From NCBI GenBank assembly GCA_012295275.1, contig CM022677.1:21840631-21904630 (forward strand): a stretch of DNA of 64,000 bases. The letters are read 5' to 3'. Numbering within the stretch: position 1 is the stretch's first letter; the number at the start of each line of letters is the position of its first letter. The notes under the pieces were generated by a model. The model was not told the DNA's origin and did no database searches. It saw nothing but the letters and a program-made list of their open reading frames with translations. Positions 1 through 54,859 of this stretch are shown piece by piece. The translations under genes were made by a program, and so were the position numbers. The DNA comes from Chrysomallon squamiferum. Lineage: Eukaryota > Mollusca > Gastropoda > Neomphalida > Peltospiridae.

Positions 1-933
1 ATTAGAAGGGAGATAACCCGTTACCAGCAGTAAGGGATGTTTTATTTGCACCGATAGAGAAGCAAGGTAGATAACCTGATATGGCAGTGATAAGGAGAGA
101 TCCTGAAACCTCTGAGGACACGAGGAACTGCAGCCTTGTCCATTTGTTTTATTCTTTTGTATTTAGAGTTATCACAGGTAATAAATAATGAATCATGTTA
201 ATAAATAACAGTGTTAGAGGTGGCAACAATAGCAGTTGTTGTAGTTGAAGCAGGGGTTGAAGAATTACTAATAAAAGTAGTAGGTGTATTAATGATAGTA
301 CAGAGTAGTAGAAGTAGCGGTTATAGTAATAGTTGTAGTAGAAGTACGACTAGTAGAGGATGGTGTAGAAATGCTAGTGTTAGTGGTAGGGTAGGTAGTA
401 ACACTAGAAGGAGGCGTAATATTGGTGGTGGATGGTTTTAGTAACAGGAGTAGCGTTAAATATATCTGTAACGATAACAAAACAGGAATAGGAAAAACAA
501 CAATATTAATAACATTAACAGCAACAATAACATATGTGGTAATTAACTACAGCAATAACGAAAAACAAACAAACAGACAAAGAAATAAACTAAGAACTGA
601 ATATATAAATAGTATACGAAGATTATAAATGTACTTATCTGATTTAGATTTAGTATTAATTCAGGTATATATATAGCGATTAAGATATATATAGATAAAT
701 AGATTAATAGATTTAATATTAGTGAATTGAATATATATAAATATACATATATATATATACACATGTACATATATAAATAAATAAATAGACAGAAAGATAG
801 ATAAATAAATAGAAAGAGATAGATATCGAAAAAGAATGAAAGAAAGTAAAATAACGTTAGATAGAGCGAAAGTTGAAAGACATATATTGCTTAAGCGACA
901 TCATAAACAAAACTGTTAATTGTGAAATCTTAC
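1..933. other. AT-rich sequence downstream of exon 11
   Basis: Diverged trinucleotide-like sequence (200-540) and AT-rich sequence with TAAATAGA-type repeats (650-830). No convincing exon. The molluscan-looking word AAGGGAGATAAC is at 6-17. Confidence 0.5.
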
Positions 934-12875
<11,942 letters not shown>

Positions 12876-13049
12876 GTCGATTGGGTGGTTTGCTAAACAC
12901 ACTCACTAAACTGAAATCCCCGACTTAAGACTTTTCTCTCTCGCAAGACAATCCGACTCTTTTCACTTATAATCAGCGGGGAGAGAAAAAATAAAGTGCG
13001 TGTGTCCTTTCCATACCACCAGTGCCTGCAAATGAAGGAGGAACAAGGG

Positions 13050-17160
<4,111 letters not shown>

Positions 17161-17750
17161 ACTAACTTAAGTTTAAAATATTTGATTAAGATAAATAATA
17201 ATAAAAAAAAACGTAACAAAACACACGTTCACTGTTCAATGTTTATTTTAAATAATGATTTCGAGGAACAAGAACGAAGATTATCGTTCCAGTTGACTAA
17301 TTCTACATGATGTTTTCTGTGATCTATAAACAAAATGTACAATTTTTCTTCTTGTCCACAAAACAAAGCAAACAAAAATGTCTGCGAATATATGTTCAGT
17401 TATTAGATAGTCAAAATTTTTATAGAACTTTATTGCTTTCAATAAATACAGACATATTTTCCTTTCTTTTTTCTTTTTCCATCTTTTTTTCTTTTTTTCT
17501 TTTTAATGTAAACCTAAAAATTGGTTACTCTAAGCTTCATATTACTAAGTAAATTTTAGTAACGTTTTACATTTTTAATTTAATAAGTAGAGTAAAATTG
17601 TTGCTTCTAATTTTCATTATTTTTTTATTTTTCACTTTTTTTAAAAAAAAAAGAAAAGAAAGAAAGAAAAATTTCAGAAAGATTATAAAAAAATAAAAAA
17701 AGGAAGAAATGAAATATATAGTCTGATTTTAGTAAAATTTATGAAAACAA
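17161..17750 (-). other. Sin3a: SIN3 3' UTR region
   Basis: AT-rich sequence after the stop. AATAAA on the gene strand occurs at 17429-17434 and 17242-17247, either of which could be the poly(A) signal. Confidence 0.4.
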
Positions 17751-41515
<23,765 letters not shown>

Positions 41516-41542
<27 letters not shown>

Positions 41543-41625
41543 TTCCGGGGTTGTTGGCCACAGCTTGACTTAACAACTACAACAGTCACATGCAAGTCAC
41601 TTCTCTATACAACTGTCACAACAAT
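41516..41625 (-). CDS. Sin3a: SIN3 exon 2: 5' UTR end and first nine codons
   Basis: Coding part 41516-41542 (MMQRCLDDQ); donor CAA|GTGAGT; acceptor at 41626. TAA is in frame 10 codons upstream of the ATG. A tandem array (41190-41505) begins about ten bases beyond the donor. Confidence 0.85.
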
Positions 41626-41699
41626 CTGAAATCACATAAAAAAATAAAAATAATGATAACATAAACAGTTTAGCTTTTTTTTCTCATTTCAGAAACAAA

Positions 41700-41960
41700 C
41701 TATATTAAGTAGTGACAGTGTCGAACAGTGATCATGAAGTAGTGACTGTGATCGTGAAGTAGTGACTATGATCATGAAGTAGTGACTATGATCATGACAA
41801 TGAAGTAGTGACAGTGACACTGATGTACTGATAGTGACCATGACCTATTGACAGTTACTGCGATCGTGAAGTAGTGAGTGATCATGAAGTAGTGACTGTG
41901 ATGGTGATCGCGAAGTACAGTGAGTGATCATAATGAAGTAGTGACAGTGACTGTCAACAA
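41700..41960. repeat. GAAGTAGTGACTGTGATCAT array
   Basis: Diverged direct repeats of about 20-25 bases in the SIN3 5' UTR intron. Confidence 0.85.
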
Positions 41961-41964
41961 GTTT

Positions 41965-44142
41965 GTGACATTTCATTTACTAAATGTCACATTTAAAGAT
42001 CTTTTCTGACATTTGTACAAGATATGACTTATCAAAGTATTAAATGAAATTGTGTTTCATGTGACTGGTGTTTCATGTGAAACTAATAGCATTGTGTTTC
42101 AGGGGATTTTGACACTTCTAGAAAAGTTTTCTCTGCATCTCCAAAATCTGGTGTCATCAAGTTCCTGTTTTGCAATAGTGGTGTTTGTTTTTAGACTTTA
42201 AGATTCCTGGATTAATAAATTAAAAAAAAAAAAATAGGACATAGTTTTCAAAGAAAAGAAAGTTGACACTTCACATTAAATACAGTCAGACACTGTGCAA
42301 GACCCTGAAATCTTGAATATGAGAAATTTGCAAAAAAAAAGAAAGATGTAAGATCATTTTAATTATTTTAAAAAGTAAACTTAAACAAGCAGGTACCTGC
42401 TTTGAACCATAGAACCACAGATGCAGAGTACAAATTGATCAGTAAAAGTGACAATATTTTCAATCTTCTGTTTAAATGTGATGATTATTGCTCATTTAGT
42501 GCAATACCAACCCATGACAATATTTCCCATCTTCTGTTACATGTAAAGGTCAGTGCTCATTCTCAGGAAATCAAATGAAACTTCTTTTTCTGTTTAACTA
42601 ATCTGATAATATCCTTTAATTAGGTAACAGGTTCTTCCTTCTTGGCAACTGCACCTGTTATTTATGTCTATCAGGTTTACCCTAGTAATATACAGGCTGG
42701 TGATATTTTTCCACTGTGAACTGTACAGTTTGGCTGTCACTTTTAACATGGGGGTCCAGATAAATAAGCTTAATGCACTGTCCTGAAAATTAGGAGTGGG
42801 ACAGGTGAAACTGCTCTAAACTGCCCTGAATTTCATATCCTACTGTGCGAAACTGCCATAAATTTTACCTCCTAGAGGACAAGAAGAGCTGTAAATTCTA
42901 TTTCCTACTTGACAAAAAACTCGACCTACATTTTAATGCTAAACCAGAAATGGATACATGTTGTTTAAAATGATTATGTTATTAAACTTGTTTATCATTC
43001 AGTGCAATTTTTAATTATTTTTTTTTATCACAAATGAAATGTGTTAAAACCGATGTAAGCATTTGACGTCTGCCTTTCTGGAGGCAATCACTTCTTGCCA
43101 AATGTAAGCTTTGATGCTAATGATCGTCTCTACGATTACTAATCACGCCTAACTCCTTTCCATATATAATTATGTGCAAATCAAACTTTCATTATAGCAG
43201 CTTTTAAATCACAACTGTGGTTTCAGAGGCCATCAAGTGAATTAAACAATTTTCAGTTGATAATACTCGTATATGAAACTGTCCATTAACATGCACTGCA
43301 ATGAATGAAAGAAACATTTACAGCAATAAAATATTTAGTTCAATTAATTATTTTCTGAAACGCATTCGTATTAAAAATATACACCAAAACGTTGTAAGAA
43401 CGGAAGTTAAAAGTATAAAATACACACTGAATGATAAGAAATTCATACATTGATGTGCGGAATGTATAATAATGTAATGCAACTCTGCCCGGTGGATAAT
43501 GGAAATTTAAAATGATGTCACAGACCTGAATCCCTTTAAAATTTCCACTGCACATTCACATCTTCCGCGGAAATCATCCAAATGAAATTAAACTCAGATG
43601 ATTCTGCAAGTCTGTAGAATTTTTTAATTAATGTCAGAATAAAACCTTGAAATAATAAATAAATAAATAATTTCAAAATCTTGAAATAATAGATAAATAA
43701 ATAATTTCTGATCACTTTCATGTTTGTTTTAATGCTAGTAAACCAAAAAACAGCCAGAGGAGTATATTAAAGTTTTTTAAATGCTGAATGTATGTTTTAA
43801 CCTGCATAAATACAATTTAAAATGATTTTAGGTTTCAAGCAACTAACCTCCTGCTAAAACTGAAACTGAAACTGAAACAGATGTAACAATGATGATAAAA
43901 TGAACCTGACATTATCTCATTCTTCATGTATATTATGACATACGAATCTATATATATAGACAGATAGATAAAGATATAGATATACACACAAAATAAATAA
44001 CAATAATAAATAATGTCAGCGTAGTTAAAATTTATAAAAATAAAATTAAAAAATAAAAATTAACATTTTATTCAAATTTTTCCTGCAATTTTAGTTGATA
44101 TTATCATGTTCTTTTTTGTCCAGTCTATTTATTATGTCACAA

Positions 44143-44173
<31 letters not shown>

Positions 44174-45785
44174 ATATGTAAGTTACTGTTAAAAAAAAAC
44201 AGCCTGTCAACAGAATCATTTCTGTAAAGAAAACACAATTTAAAGAGAAATTATTTTCGTTGTATACTCACATATCATTATTGTTACAAAAAAATATTAC
44301 ACTCCCAAAATAATTAAAATGAAAGAGAAATATACTATATGTTTTCAGGCCTAAGATTTGTCCTTCAAAGGGTCAATATATAAAAAAAAAAAAAAACTCA
44401 TTTAATTAATTAAACTTAATTTTAATCAAGTTTTCACAGATGAAATTTTAAATTTTGTTCCACTTATTAAAAAGAATGTTATCCGAGTATACATTTAACA
44501 ATTAATACATATATTATCATCAGTTGGCTTTATAAGATGATGTAAACTGCAACATGTGATGAAATTTAGTTTTTTTCCCCCAGTATGAATATTAAATTAA
44601 TAATTATTTCTTTAGGTGTCCTTGTTAATTAATATATACCAACATAATGAAATCAGTAATACAGAAAAACATAATTTAAAAAAATAATTAAAAAAACAAG
44701 AAAACATATTAATGTTAGTTTCGAATCAGTGATCAAAAACATATTCTGAACAAAAACTTGTCACCCCTTCTATGTAGATTCTACCAACATCCTTTGTCCC
44801 CTATCGTGTGATTTTTCATTTCGTTAGTAAACGGGAAAATTAATGTTTTGAAAAAATAACCTATCGCAAACTTTGATTAACGTAAAATCTGGTCAATACA
44901 TTAAGAAATGAAAATGGTCAATTTTGTGAAAAAGAAAGAAGAAAATAGTGTTTTTGATAAAGAATGGACTGACCCAAAAACAACCACTCTTTCCTGGAAC
45001 GTTCCATGAATGACGATAACATTCGCGCTATTTTTTTTCTTTTTCCTAATGTAGTGACTTCCGATGAGAATTCAATAACAAACCTTATGTTTTAACCTTG
45101 TTCTTCATTTACACAGAATACGTTTTAGTAGTCACAACAATGTATGTACGAGTAAATGTTAATAAACAATAAACAATGTGTTACGAAAGCTTTTTAAAAT
45201 TATTTTTTTACCCAGTACGTGAGAGAGATTTCTGAACTTGGAAGCAGGCCAAGACACCTTACAACAGCTAGCACATTCTTTGGGGTAAAAGTATTCCTAT
45301 GAAAAGCAGTTCTCCCGATTAATCCTTCGTTAATTTGATACTCCGTTAGTGAAATTGTGATAAATGAAGAAGAAATATGCAAACAAATGTTAAATAACTC
45401 ACAAAAAACATTTTTCCATCGACAACTTATCTACGCCGACAGTGGACGAGTCCACTTTGACAAGCTACACAAACGCAAATTCTGAAAAGTCTGTCAAAGA
45501 AAACTAATGGTCACATTTTATTTTAAAGTTTGCTACAGGAAGCCGAATATCATGCTGCATCAGATTTGAATGAAATTACCAATGTAAATGATAGCGTTTG
45601 TACGAATCAGCCTTGTTTTAAATGATCTAGGTCAGACAACACTAGCCATAGGTTGCTGACAGATACAGTAATATGGCTGTCACTATAAAAACCGATCATC
45701 TAAGAAATTAGATGCTGCATCGGATGGAAATAATTATTTATATCGGTTCTAGAAATATTCAGAAAAAGTGTCATATCTTACTTAC
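41965..45785. other. SIN3 5' UTR intron, mostly unique AT-rich sequence
   Basis: About 3.8 kb of AT-rich sequence with few microsatellites (AAAT at 44140-44180), less repetitive than the rest of the window. No supported exon. It could hold regulatory elements, but none is identifiable by eye. Confidence 0.45.
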
Positions 45786-45880
45786 CAGAAAATATTTGAC
45801 GATGACAACGATTTTTTAAAGATAATCCAGAGGGAAATCACCGCGGATACCCCACAGAAACTGATTCTATTTGGGTCTAT
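45786..45880 (-). other. Probable SIN3 noncoding first exon and promoter
   Basis: A near-consensus donor (TCTG|GTAAGTAAG) lies at 45786/45785 in a GC-richer island upstream of the SIN3 start. A CCAAT element (45901-45905) and a GACGTCAT half site (45883-45890) are just upstream. The 5' end is not determined. The remaining 5' UTR is 41543-41625, behind a GATTTCAG acceptor. Confidence 0.4.
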
Positions 45881-45999
45881 TCGACGTCATTTTCCGTGAG
45901 CCAATCAACATTCGGTATTCATTTTGAACGTCATTGCGGGAAACACTGAGTAAACATAGGCGAGTGTTTTGTAGTGATCTCCCTTAGATCGAGGTATCG

Positions 46000-46209
46000 A
46001 TTTTTCTAACATGGTATATGTCTCGTACACAACGTGATTTTTCGAGATTACTCTGTTTCCCCTTTGACCTTTCTAAGTAAGAACTCAAATAAATAAAAAG
46101 TTAAAATGTATTAAATCGTTTAAATAACTATAATGAATTTTATTTTTTTCTATTACTTCTAAAACTCTGTATATCTGTATTTCCTTTACAGAACATTTTA
46201 TTTACGTCA

Positions 46210-46263
<54 letters not shown>

Positions 46264-46849
46264 TATGTTGTAGTGGTTGTTGTAGTATATACGTAGTTGC
46301 AATAGAATGAGAGTTTTCAAACAGAAGCTAATAAAATAGTCTCAGTTATTTGATGTGTGCACGATATTTAGGGGTAGACATTGATTTCTCTTATAAAACC
46401 CCAAATGTTTCTAAAAACTGGTGCTTAAAAATACTGAAATGTTTGTCGAGATAAAAATCGATATGTAACACTAAGTCACAATTTATGTAATATTATCTAT
46501 TATATTTTCACTGTTGGCAAGTTAATTCTGATTATAATGACGTGATATGTTTAATTAGAATTTTCTTCGCACTACCTAGAAATATACCGTTTATTTAATA
46601 AATTACTGCAGATCTGTAAAAAGGAAAAATTAAATTTTATTTATTTTATTTTTTATTTATTTTACTTTTAGTTTTATTGTGAAATAAAAATTATATTTAA
46701 TGGTTTTAATATGTTATCACTTATTTCTGCTAAATCACACATGTATATTGTTTATGAAAAGAGAAACAAAAGCAAGGAAAAATTCCATAGAAACGATTAA
46801 CCAAACCAAACAAACAGCGCCCAGAGAAAAAGATAATAATAATAATAAT

Positions 46850-46906
<57 letters not shown>

Positions 46907-46944
46907 AATAATAATAATACCGGACGTTCTTTTTGAGTGCTATT

Positions 46945-46977
<33 letters not shown>

Positions 46978-47576
46978 TTTTATTATTTATTAATGTATGT
47001 CTTTATTTATTTATTTTTTTATTATTATTATTATTTTTTTTTTATTATTATTATTCTTTTATTTTATTTTTTTTTATTTATTTTTTTATTTTTTTTATTT
47101 TTTATTTTTTTTTTCTTTAATTGTTTGTTTGTTATTTTGAATTGATTTGTTTTCACTCTTACTCAGTTTTTATTTTGATAGATTTGCCAGTGTGACCCGG
47201 GGCCATCTTACCAGTATTATGGACCCCGCGGGCACAGAAATGTACCCTGAAAACTCCACCCAACCCCGAAAAATGTGCTAACATCAAACCATATCGTATA
47301 TGTGCACTGCAGGGGCGTAGGCCAAAGGTGCCCCCGGGCAGGGCTACACCCAAATTTCCCGTGCTTCATACGCCCTTGCCGTCATTATATTCCTTTGTGT
47401 GGCGGGGAGAAATGAAAAAATATATAAATAAAATTAAATCTAGAAACTTGAATATGTATGAATGATTACGTGAACGAGTGAATGAATGTTGAATCATCCT
47501 ATGGAATACAAAATGGTAGCTACTGAGAAACTCTTTTTTTTCTTCTTTTTTTTTTGTTACTCTTCTGTTTAGTGTT

Positions 47577-47658
<82 letters not shown>

Positions 47659-48402
47659 ACAATGATGATGATGATAAACAAACACGAAATATTTGCCACT
47701 ATTATATATACTCTGTATATACGGTTTTTTTTGTCTGAATGTTTCTGTGAAATTATCGGTAAGTTACAAAGAATAACACTATTTTAAACACTTGTTGTTA
47801 TTGTTGTTGTTGTTGTTATTGTTGTTGTTATTATTGTTATTATTATTGCTAATATTATTACTGTTACTATTGTTATGTTATATCTTTCATTATTGTTATG
47901 TTGCTGTTGTTGTTAATAATGAGTCGCAATGATTTTGGCAGTTCAAGACAATGCAGAGGTCACTTTTAGTTTTCATACGAACAGGTTAGGTAACTCACGT
48001 AGCCTTTGAAATCAATTTAAATTGCGTCCCTTTACATCATTATTCTTTATCATTCGTATTATTAGTTTTGGTTAAATTAAATTTTATTAATACAACTACA
48101 ACTATACAATTACTATTTCTACTACTACTACTACTGCTATTACTACTACTACTACTACGACGACGACTTCTGATACTGTTATTAACACTTGTTCCTATTA
48201 TTATAATTACTATTATTACTAATACTGATACAGCAATCTTTACTGGTATTATTGGTGTATTACTGTGATCAGTACTATTAATGCTTATTATCTATTACTG
48301 CTGTTGTTATTATTACTATTAGATTAGTACTATTATTACTAGTAGTAGTAGAAATAGAAACAAAAAATAGAAGAGTGTGATTGTAGTAGTAGTAGTAGTA
48401 GC

Positions 48403-48447
<45 letters not shown>

Positions 48448-48615
48448 CGTAGTAGTAGTAGTAGTAAGAATAGGTGTATTATCACATTAATTTGCTACAC
48501 TGTTCTCTCTTTCTCTCTCTCTCTGTCTGTCTCTGTCTCTGTCTCTCTCTCCATCTGTCTATCTATTTCTTTCTTTAGAAGACATAACACAAAATCTAAA
48601 AATGATTCCATTTTA

Positions 48616-48689
<74 letters not shown>

Positions 48690-48850
48690 CCCTCTCTCCT
48701 CCCTCCCTCCCTCCGATACGTCCTTCTTACATATTTTAATCTGTGCTTATCTTTCTTCTTCTTCTTCTTCTCGCCTGAAAAATATCCGTCAGCTAGAATT
48801 TAATCAATAACCAAACATTTGACTTTCCCCCTCAAAATACCCCGGCAGAC
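46000..48850. other. Intergenic region between SIN3 and fucosyltransferase 1
   Basis: Contains AAT (46210-46262), AAC/AAT (46835-46918), TTTA and T-rich (46945-47140), ATT (47581-47656), GTT/ATT (47790-47880), GTA (48385-48470) and CT (48618-48712) arrays, and a GC-richer block at 47165-47400 that may be a transposon fragment. No gene is supported. Confidence 0.6.
47165..47400. mobile_element. Possible transposon/SINE fragment
   Basis: A GC-rich, non-repetitive island in AT-rich DNA with GGGGCGTAGGCC and TGCCCCCGGGCAGGGC words, similar in style to dispersed repeats common in marine invertebrates. No terminal repeats or coding capacity seen. Confidence 0.25.
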
Positions 48851-48959
48851 GACCGCTCAGTCGATCGATACCGAGTAGCAGTTTTCAGCGAAACACCACA
48901 GCGCCTCCTGCGACCAATTTCGTCCTCATTTTCGTTCGTTTCCTAGCAACGACGTCTGC

Positions 48960-49159
48960 TCCTCGTGGAAATGGACAAATTTTCATAATCTCAAGGCCTC
49001 GCTTTTTTTTTTTTACGACGTTTGAAAAACTGCTCCGAAGAGGATGTCGGGAAAGCTATTGAGTGGTGTTGTTGTTGTTGTTGTTTGCTGTTGTTGTTTG
49101 TTTTCGATCTTCGGAATCTAGCGTGTGGTTGGGATTTGGAGCAATGGCAAGAGACTAAA
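48960..49159 (+). other. Possible noncoding first exon of fucosyltransferase 1
   Basis: A less AT-rich stretch ending in a consensus donor (CTAAA|GTGAGT, donor at 49160). The acceptor TTTAAACAG at 51361-51369 lies 113 bases before the start codon of fucosyltransferase 1. The link is inferred. Confidence 0.3.
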
Positions 49160-49199
49160 GTGAGTAAAAAAATGATGTTTTGTTTTTGTTTTAATTTGT

Positions 49200-49230
49200 T
49201 TACTAAAATGAGTGCATGTGTACAAAATGC

Positions 49231-49301
<71 letters not shown>

Positions 49302-49500
49302 TCTCTCTCTCTCTCTCGCTATTATTAAGTGACTTGAGAGAGACAGAAGGATAAAATACACAGTTAATTATATCGAGGGTTTACAATCAGATTATTGGAC
49401 TGTGTATTAAGTATCAGGAGTCAGATGTACAAATATTGAATTAAGCTTTTATGAATCATATAAAAACACTCCTTACATTCAGTTATTGAACTAGTTTAAA

Positions 49501-49559
<59 letters not shown>

Positions 49560-49933
49560 TGTGTGTGTACATACATACATACATACAGACATGACATACG
49601 AACATACATGCAGACAGAAATATTAAAAACAGTTGGACTGATGGATGGATGGATGGATGGATGGATGGACAGAAAGGCAAACAGACGACAGACATACAGA
49701 GACAGAGAGAGAGAAAGACAGATTGACAGGCAGATAGACAGAACAGAACAAAAAATATTCAGACAGATACGTAGATAAAGGGGAGAAAAACAGAAAGAAA
49801 GAAACAGAGAGAAAAAGACAGAGACAACAGAGATATGGGGATAGGGAGGACAAAGAGAGAGAGGAAAGAAATAGAGACAGAAAGAAAGAAGCAGAGAGAG
49901 AGAGAGGAAAGAAATAGAGACAGAAAGAAAGAA

Positions 49934-50000
<67 letters not shown>

Positions 50001-50509
50001 ACAGTGTTACAAAAACTCGCTTTAGCTTGTCTCGGCTTTTCCGTCGATCTCTGATGACGTCGTTCTCGAGTCGCCGCGGGCGGGGGGGGAGGACTGCCGA
50101 CAGCTTATAAATAGATTTCTAAAAATAACTCATTTTTTTGATGATGTTCTGCAGACATCTCCACGAACTCCTCGCTTTATTCAAGTTTTATTAAATCGCG
50201 TGCATCTCCAAATACTCTTGAGAAAAAAAAGTGTAAAATTTCGCTTACTTACAAAGTAGTCATCCAAGTAAACTTAGCATTCGCATTCGATAGATGGTTT
50301 ATTTAACTTTATGTCTGACATAGTTCAGGGAAATCTGTAATTGAGAACATGGCTGGTTCGATTGCGAACGATGTTGAACGTAACGTTGTTGTTGTGGTAT
50401 TGGACGTCGCTGTTTTAGTTGTTGTTGATGTTTCCTTTGGCTAAAATTAGATAAAAACGGTTTATATTTCTCTTTTATACATTTTTAAGGAGATGTAGGA
50501 CTTTTTTGT

Positions 50510-50544
<35 letters not shown>

Positions 50545-51184
50545 CTGGAATCACAGTATAGACATAATAAAACAAAAAAAAAAAAAAAAAACTGGTACAT
50601 TTTTCAACATCTGAAGTTGACTAACTCCAATTTTCAAGATATTTCGAACATTTTCGTCTCATTTTGTAAGTTTTTTTTTTTTTTCCGAGGCTCCATTCAA
50701 TGAAACAGGACTGTTTCTGGTATCTTAGAGCTGATTTTAAAAAAAAAATTTGTTTGATGTTGATTTTTTTTTTTTTTTTGTTTTTGTTTGTAACTTACCT
50801 TGTCAATCTCTTATTTATTAGCAAAACGAGCTATCGAAATCTGTACTCAGAAGCTACCATTGATTAATCTAATGACATCGAATAGTCACAGATTGTCACC
50901 ATGGCAATTAATGTCCTGGATGTAACGTCATTAACACACATACGTACGTACGGTCTGAGCAGATGTCACCAGAATCGAATTCTTTGACAGATTAGCGACT
51001 TTGTAGAAATAAATTTTGTCTTTATTACACGTAATAAATATTGTACTCAGACAATGCTTTGCCCACAAAGGGTCGCACGTTTGTGCTATATAAGTTATAA
51101 AAGTTCTGGTAATAAACAGACAGGCGCAAATATGTGAATGTGACTTTCATATTTATGTGCGTACATGTAGCGGCTTCACTGTAT

Positions 51185-51230
<46 letters not shown>

Positions 51231-51360
51231 GTGTGTGTGTTTTATTACTCTGTACATCTGTCTCATATTGTGTATGTATATAAAAAAAAAAAAAAAAATA
51301 TTAGAAGTTTGAATTTACTTTATTTGCGTTTATATATTTCTAACAAAATATTGCTTTCTT
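49200..51360. other. Upstream region/putative intron of fucosyltransferase 1
   Basis: CT (49231-49318), TG (49515-49570), GGAT (49640-49667), AG (49860-49995), poly(T) (50508-50541) and TG (51181-51240) tracts with unique sequence between. No coding exon seen. Confidence 0.55.
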
Positions 51361-51462
51361 TTTAAACAGATTGCAGTCAAGGAATAAGAAACGAGAATAT
51401 CGAAGACGATGTGTTTCCTCACTGCTTTTCTAAAATTCTCACTTTTCTGAATTCGCTGGATT

Positions 51463-51594
51463 ATGATTTTTGATATCGGAAATGCCTTACTTCCGGTGGA
51501 AAAGGAAGTTACTGTTGCTAAGCACCGCGGCGATGCTCTTCACAGTTTTCATCCAAATGAAAATTCACGACAGCTCCGGTTTACAGGGAAATAA
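51463..51594 (+). other. Overlapping upstream ORF in the fucosyltransferase 1 leader
   Basis: ATG at 51463 starts 43 codons in another frame and runs past the main ATG (51482), ending TAA at 51592-51594. If transcribed as inferred, it could lower translation of the main ORF. The paralogue lacks this ATG. Confidence 0.35.
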
Positions 51595-52696
51595 CTCTTT
51601 GTCGGAAATTGAAAGATTTCTGAGAACAATTTCCACAACTGCCCCTCGAAGAATAACCGGGAAAAAGCGAGTAAAGGCATCCGACTTCGTGACGGCGAAC
51701 GACCGCGCGAAAATGCACGGAGTTTTACGAAGATTTACGACGGCTTACGATAATGACCGAACAGTCGCTCACACGGACCAAATCACGAAAGTCAGCGAAA
51801 CTAGACACGACTCGAATAACGGCAAAGGAAACAGTTTAAATTCAGAAAAGTTCGGCGCTCGAGAAAGCGCCACCCAGTCAGAAACACTCTCTTCCCACAT
51901 TCAGCCGAAACAAAAGACAATGACCGTAAAAATCAAAGGTCGCCTCGGCAACAACATCTTCCAGCTCGGTGCTCTTATAGGCGTTTCCAGTTACCATGGT
52001 TACCAGCCGCACTTCCCGACAACGCACAACCTGCGCAGTATCTTCCAGATTAGCCTTCCTGTGGCGCTTCCTGCCCGGAACACCTCGCTGTTCAAGGAAA
52101 TGCATCCTGGGACGTTCGACCCGGAGGTGCTTCGCCTGAGACACGACGTAAACTGGACGCTCGTCGGGTTTTACCAGTCGTGGAAGTACTTCTTGAATTC
52201 CTCCTCGGAAGTGAGAGCACAGCTGCGGTTCAAGCCGAGAATTCAGCGCGTGGCGGAACGGAGTCTCCCGCCGTTTGTGTTCAACAGAACGACGGTGGGC
52301 GTGCACGTGCGCAGGGGGGACATGAAAGACAAGCACCAGTTAGAACGAGGCTACGCAATAGCCGATGAAAGCTATCTGAGAACCGCTATGCAGTATTACA
52401 GAGACAAGTACCGAGACGTCGTCTTCGTGGTCTGTTCAGACGACATCGACTGGTGTCGCGGCAAACTCAGCTCCAACGACACCGTCTTCGTTCACGTGAC
52501 CGCCGAGGTTGACCTGGCTGTGCTGGCGGGCTGCACCCACAGCATCATCACGACGGGCACGTTCGGGTGGTGGGGGGCGTTCCTGGCTGGCGGGGAGACC
52601 GTTTACTACAAGAACTATCCGCGAAAACATTCCTGGTTAGGTGACCAATACGCATACGAAGATTACTACCTTCCTCACTGGAGAGGTTTCACGTGA
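51482..52696 (+). CDS. Alpha-1,2-fucosyltransferase-like (GT11), copy 1
   Basis: 404 residues in one uninterrupted exon. GT11 enzymes transfer fucose from GDP-fucose to galactose on glycans in the Golgi. Layout: basic cytosolic tip and membrane anchor (about 1-25, KRKLLLLSTAAMLFTVF), a stem (to about 145), then the catalytic domain. Visible motifs are GRLGNNIFQLGALIG (from 153), HVRRGD (275-280, the family's GDP-fucose motif), VVCSDDIDWCR and SIITTGTFGWWGAF (to about 366). N-glycosylation sites NSS and NRT are present. The first ATG in frame (51482) is chosen because MPYFRWKRK matches the start of copy 2. AATAAA follows 30 bases after the stop. Acceptor sugar specificity cannot be read from sequence. 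Confidence 0.9.
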   Translation: MPYFRWKRKLLLLSTAAMLFTVFIQMKIHDSSGLQGNNSLSEIERFLRTISTTAPRRITGKKRVKASDFVTANDRAKMHGVLRRFTTAYDNDRTVAHTDQITKVSETRHDSNNGKGNSLNSEKFGARESATQSETLSSHIQPKQKTMTVKIKGRLGNNIFQLGALIGVSSYHGYQPHFPTTHNLRSIFQISLPVALPARNTSLFKEMHPGTFDPEVLRLRHDVNWTLVGFYQSWKYFLNSSSEVRAQLRFKPRIQRVAERSLPPFVFNRTTVGVHVRRGDMKDKHQLERGYAIADESYLRTAMQYYRDKYRDVVFVVCSDDIDWCRGKLSSNDTVFVHVTAEVDLAVLAGCTHSIITTGTFGWWGAFLAGGETVYYKNYPRKHSWLGDQYAYEDYYLPHWRGFT

Positions 52697-52725
52697 CTCA
52701 GTCTGATTGGCATTTTTGTAATGTC

Positions 52726-52731
52726 AATAAA
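52726..52731 (+). terminator. Poly(A) signal of fucosyltransferase 1
   Basis: AATAAA 30 bases after the stop codon. The whole short 3' UTR up to here resembles that of copy 2. Confidence 0.75.
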
Positions 52732-52739
52732 AAAGGCCC

Positions 52740-54820
<2,081 letters not shown>

Positions 54821-54824
54821 ACAT

Positions 54825-54830
54825 TTTATT
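54825..54830 (-). terminator. Poly(A) signal of fucosyltransferase 2
   Basis: AATAAA on the minus strand, about 30 bases after the stop, at the position equivalent to that of copy 1. Confidence 0.75.
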
Positions 54831-54859
54831 CTCATTACAAAAACGCCAATCAGACTGAG

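Noticed and set aside
76-102. Possible 27-base phase 1 exon after sushi exon 11
   Set aside because: Phase fits and splice dinucleotides exist, but the acceptor has a poor pyrimidine tract and the length is too small to trust.
45200-45382. 60-residue minus-strand frame upstream of SIN3
   Set aside because: No recognisable family, no clear splice sites, and it lies inside the SIN3 leader intron.
51878-52336. Open frames antisense to the fucosyltransferase genes (also 55220-55720)
   Set aside because: They mirror GC-rich coding sequence and are matched in both paralogues only because those are homologous.
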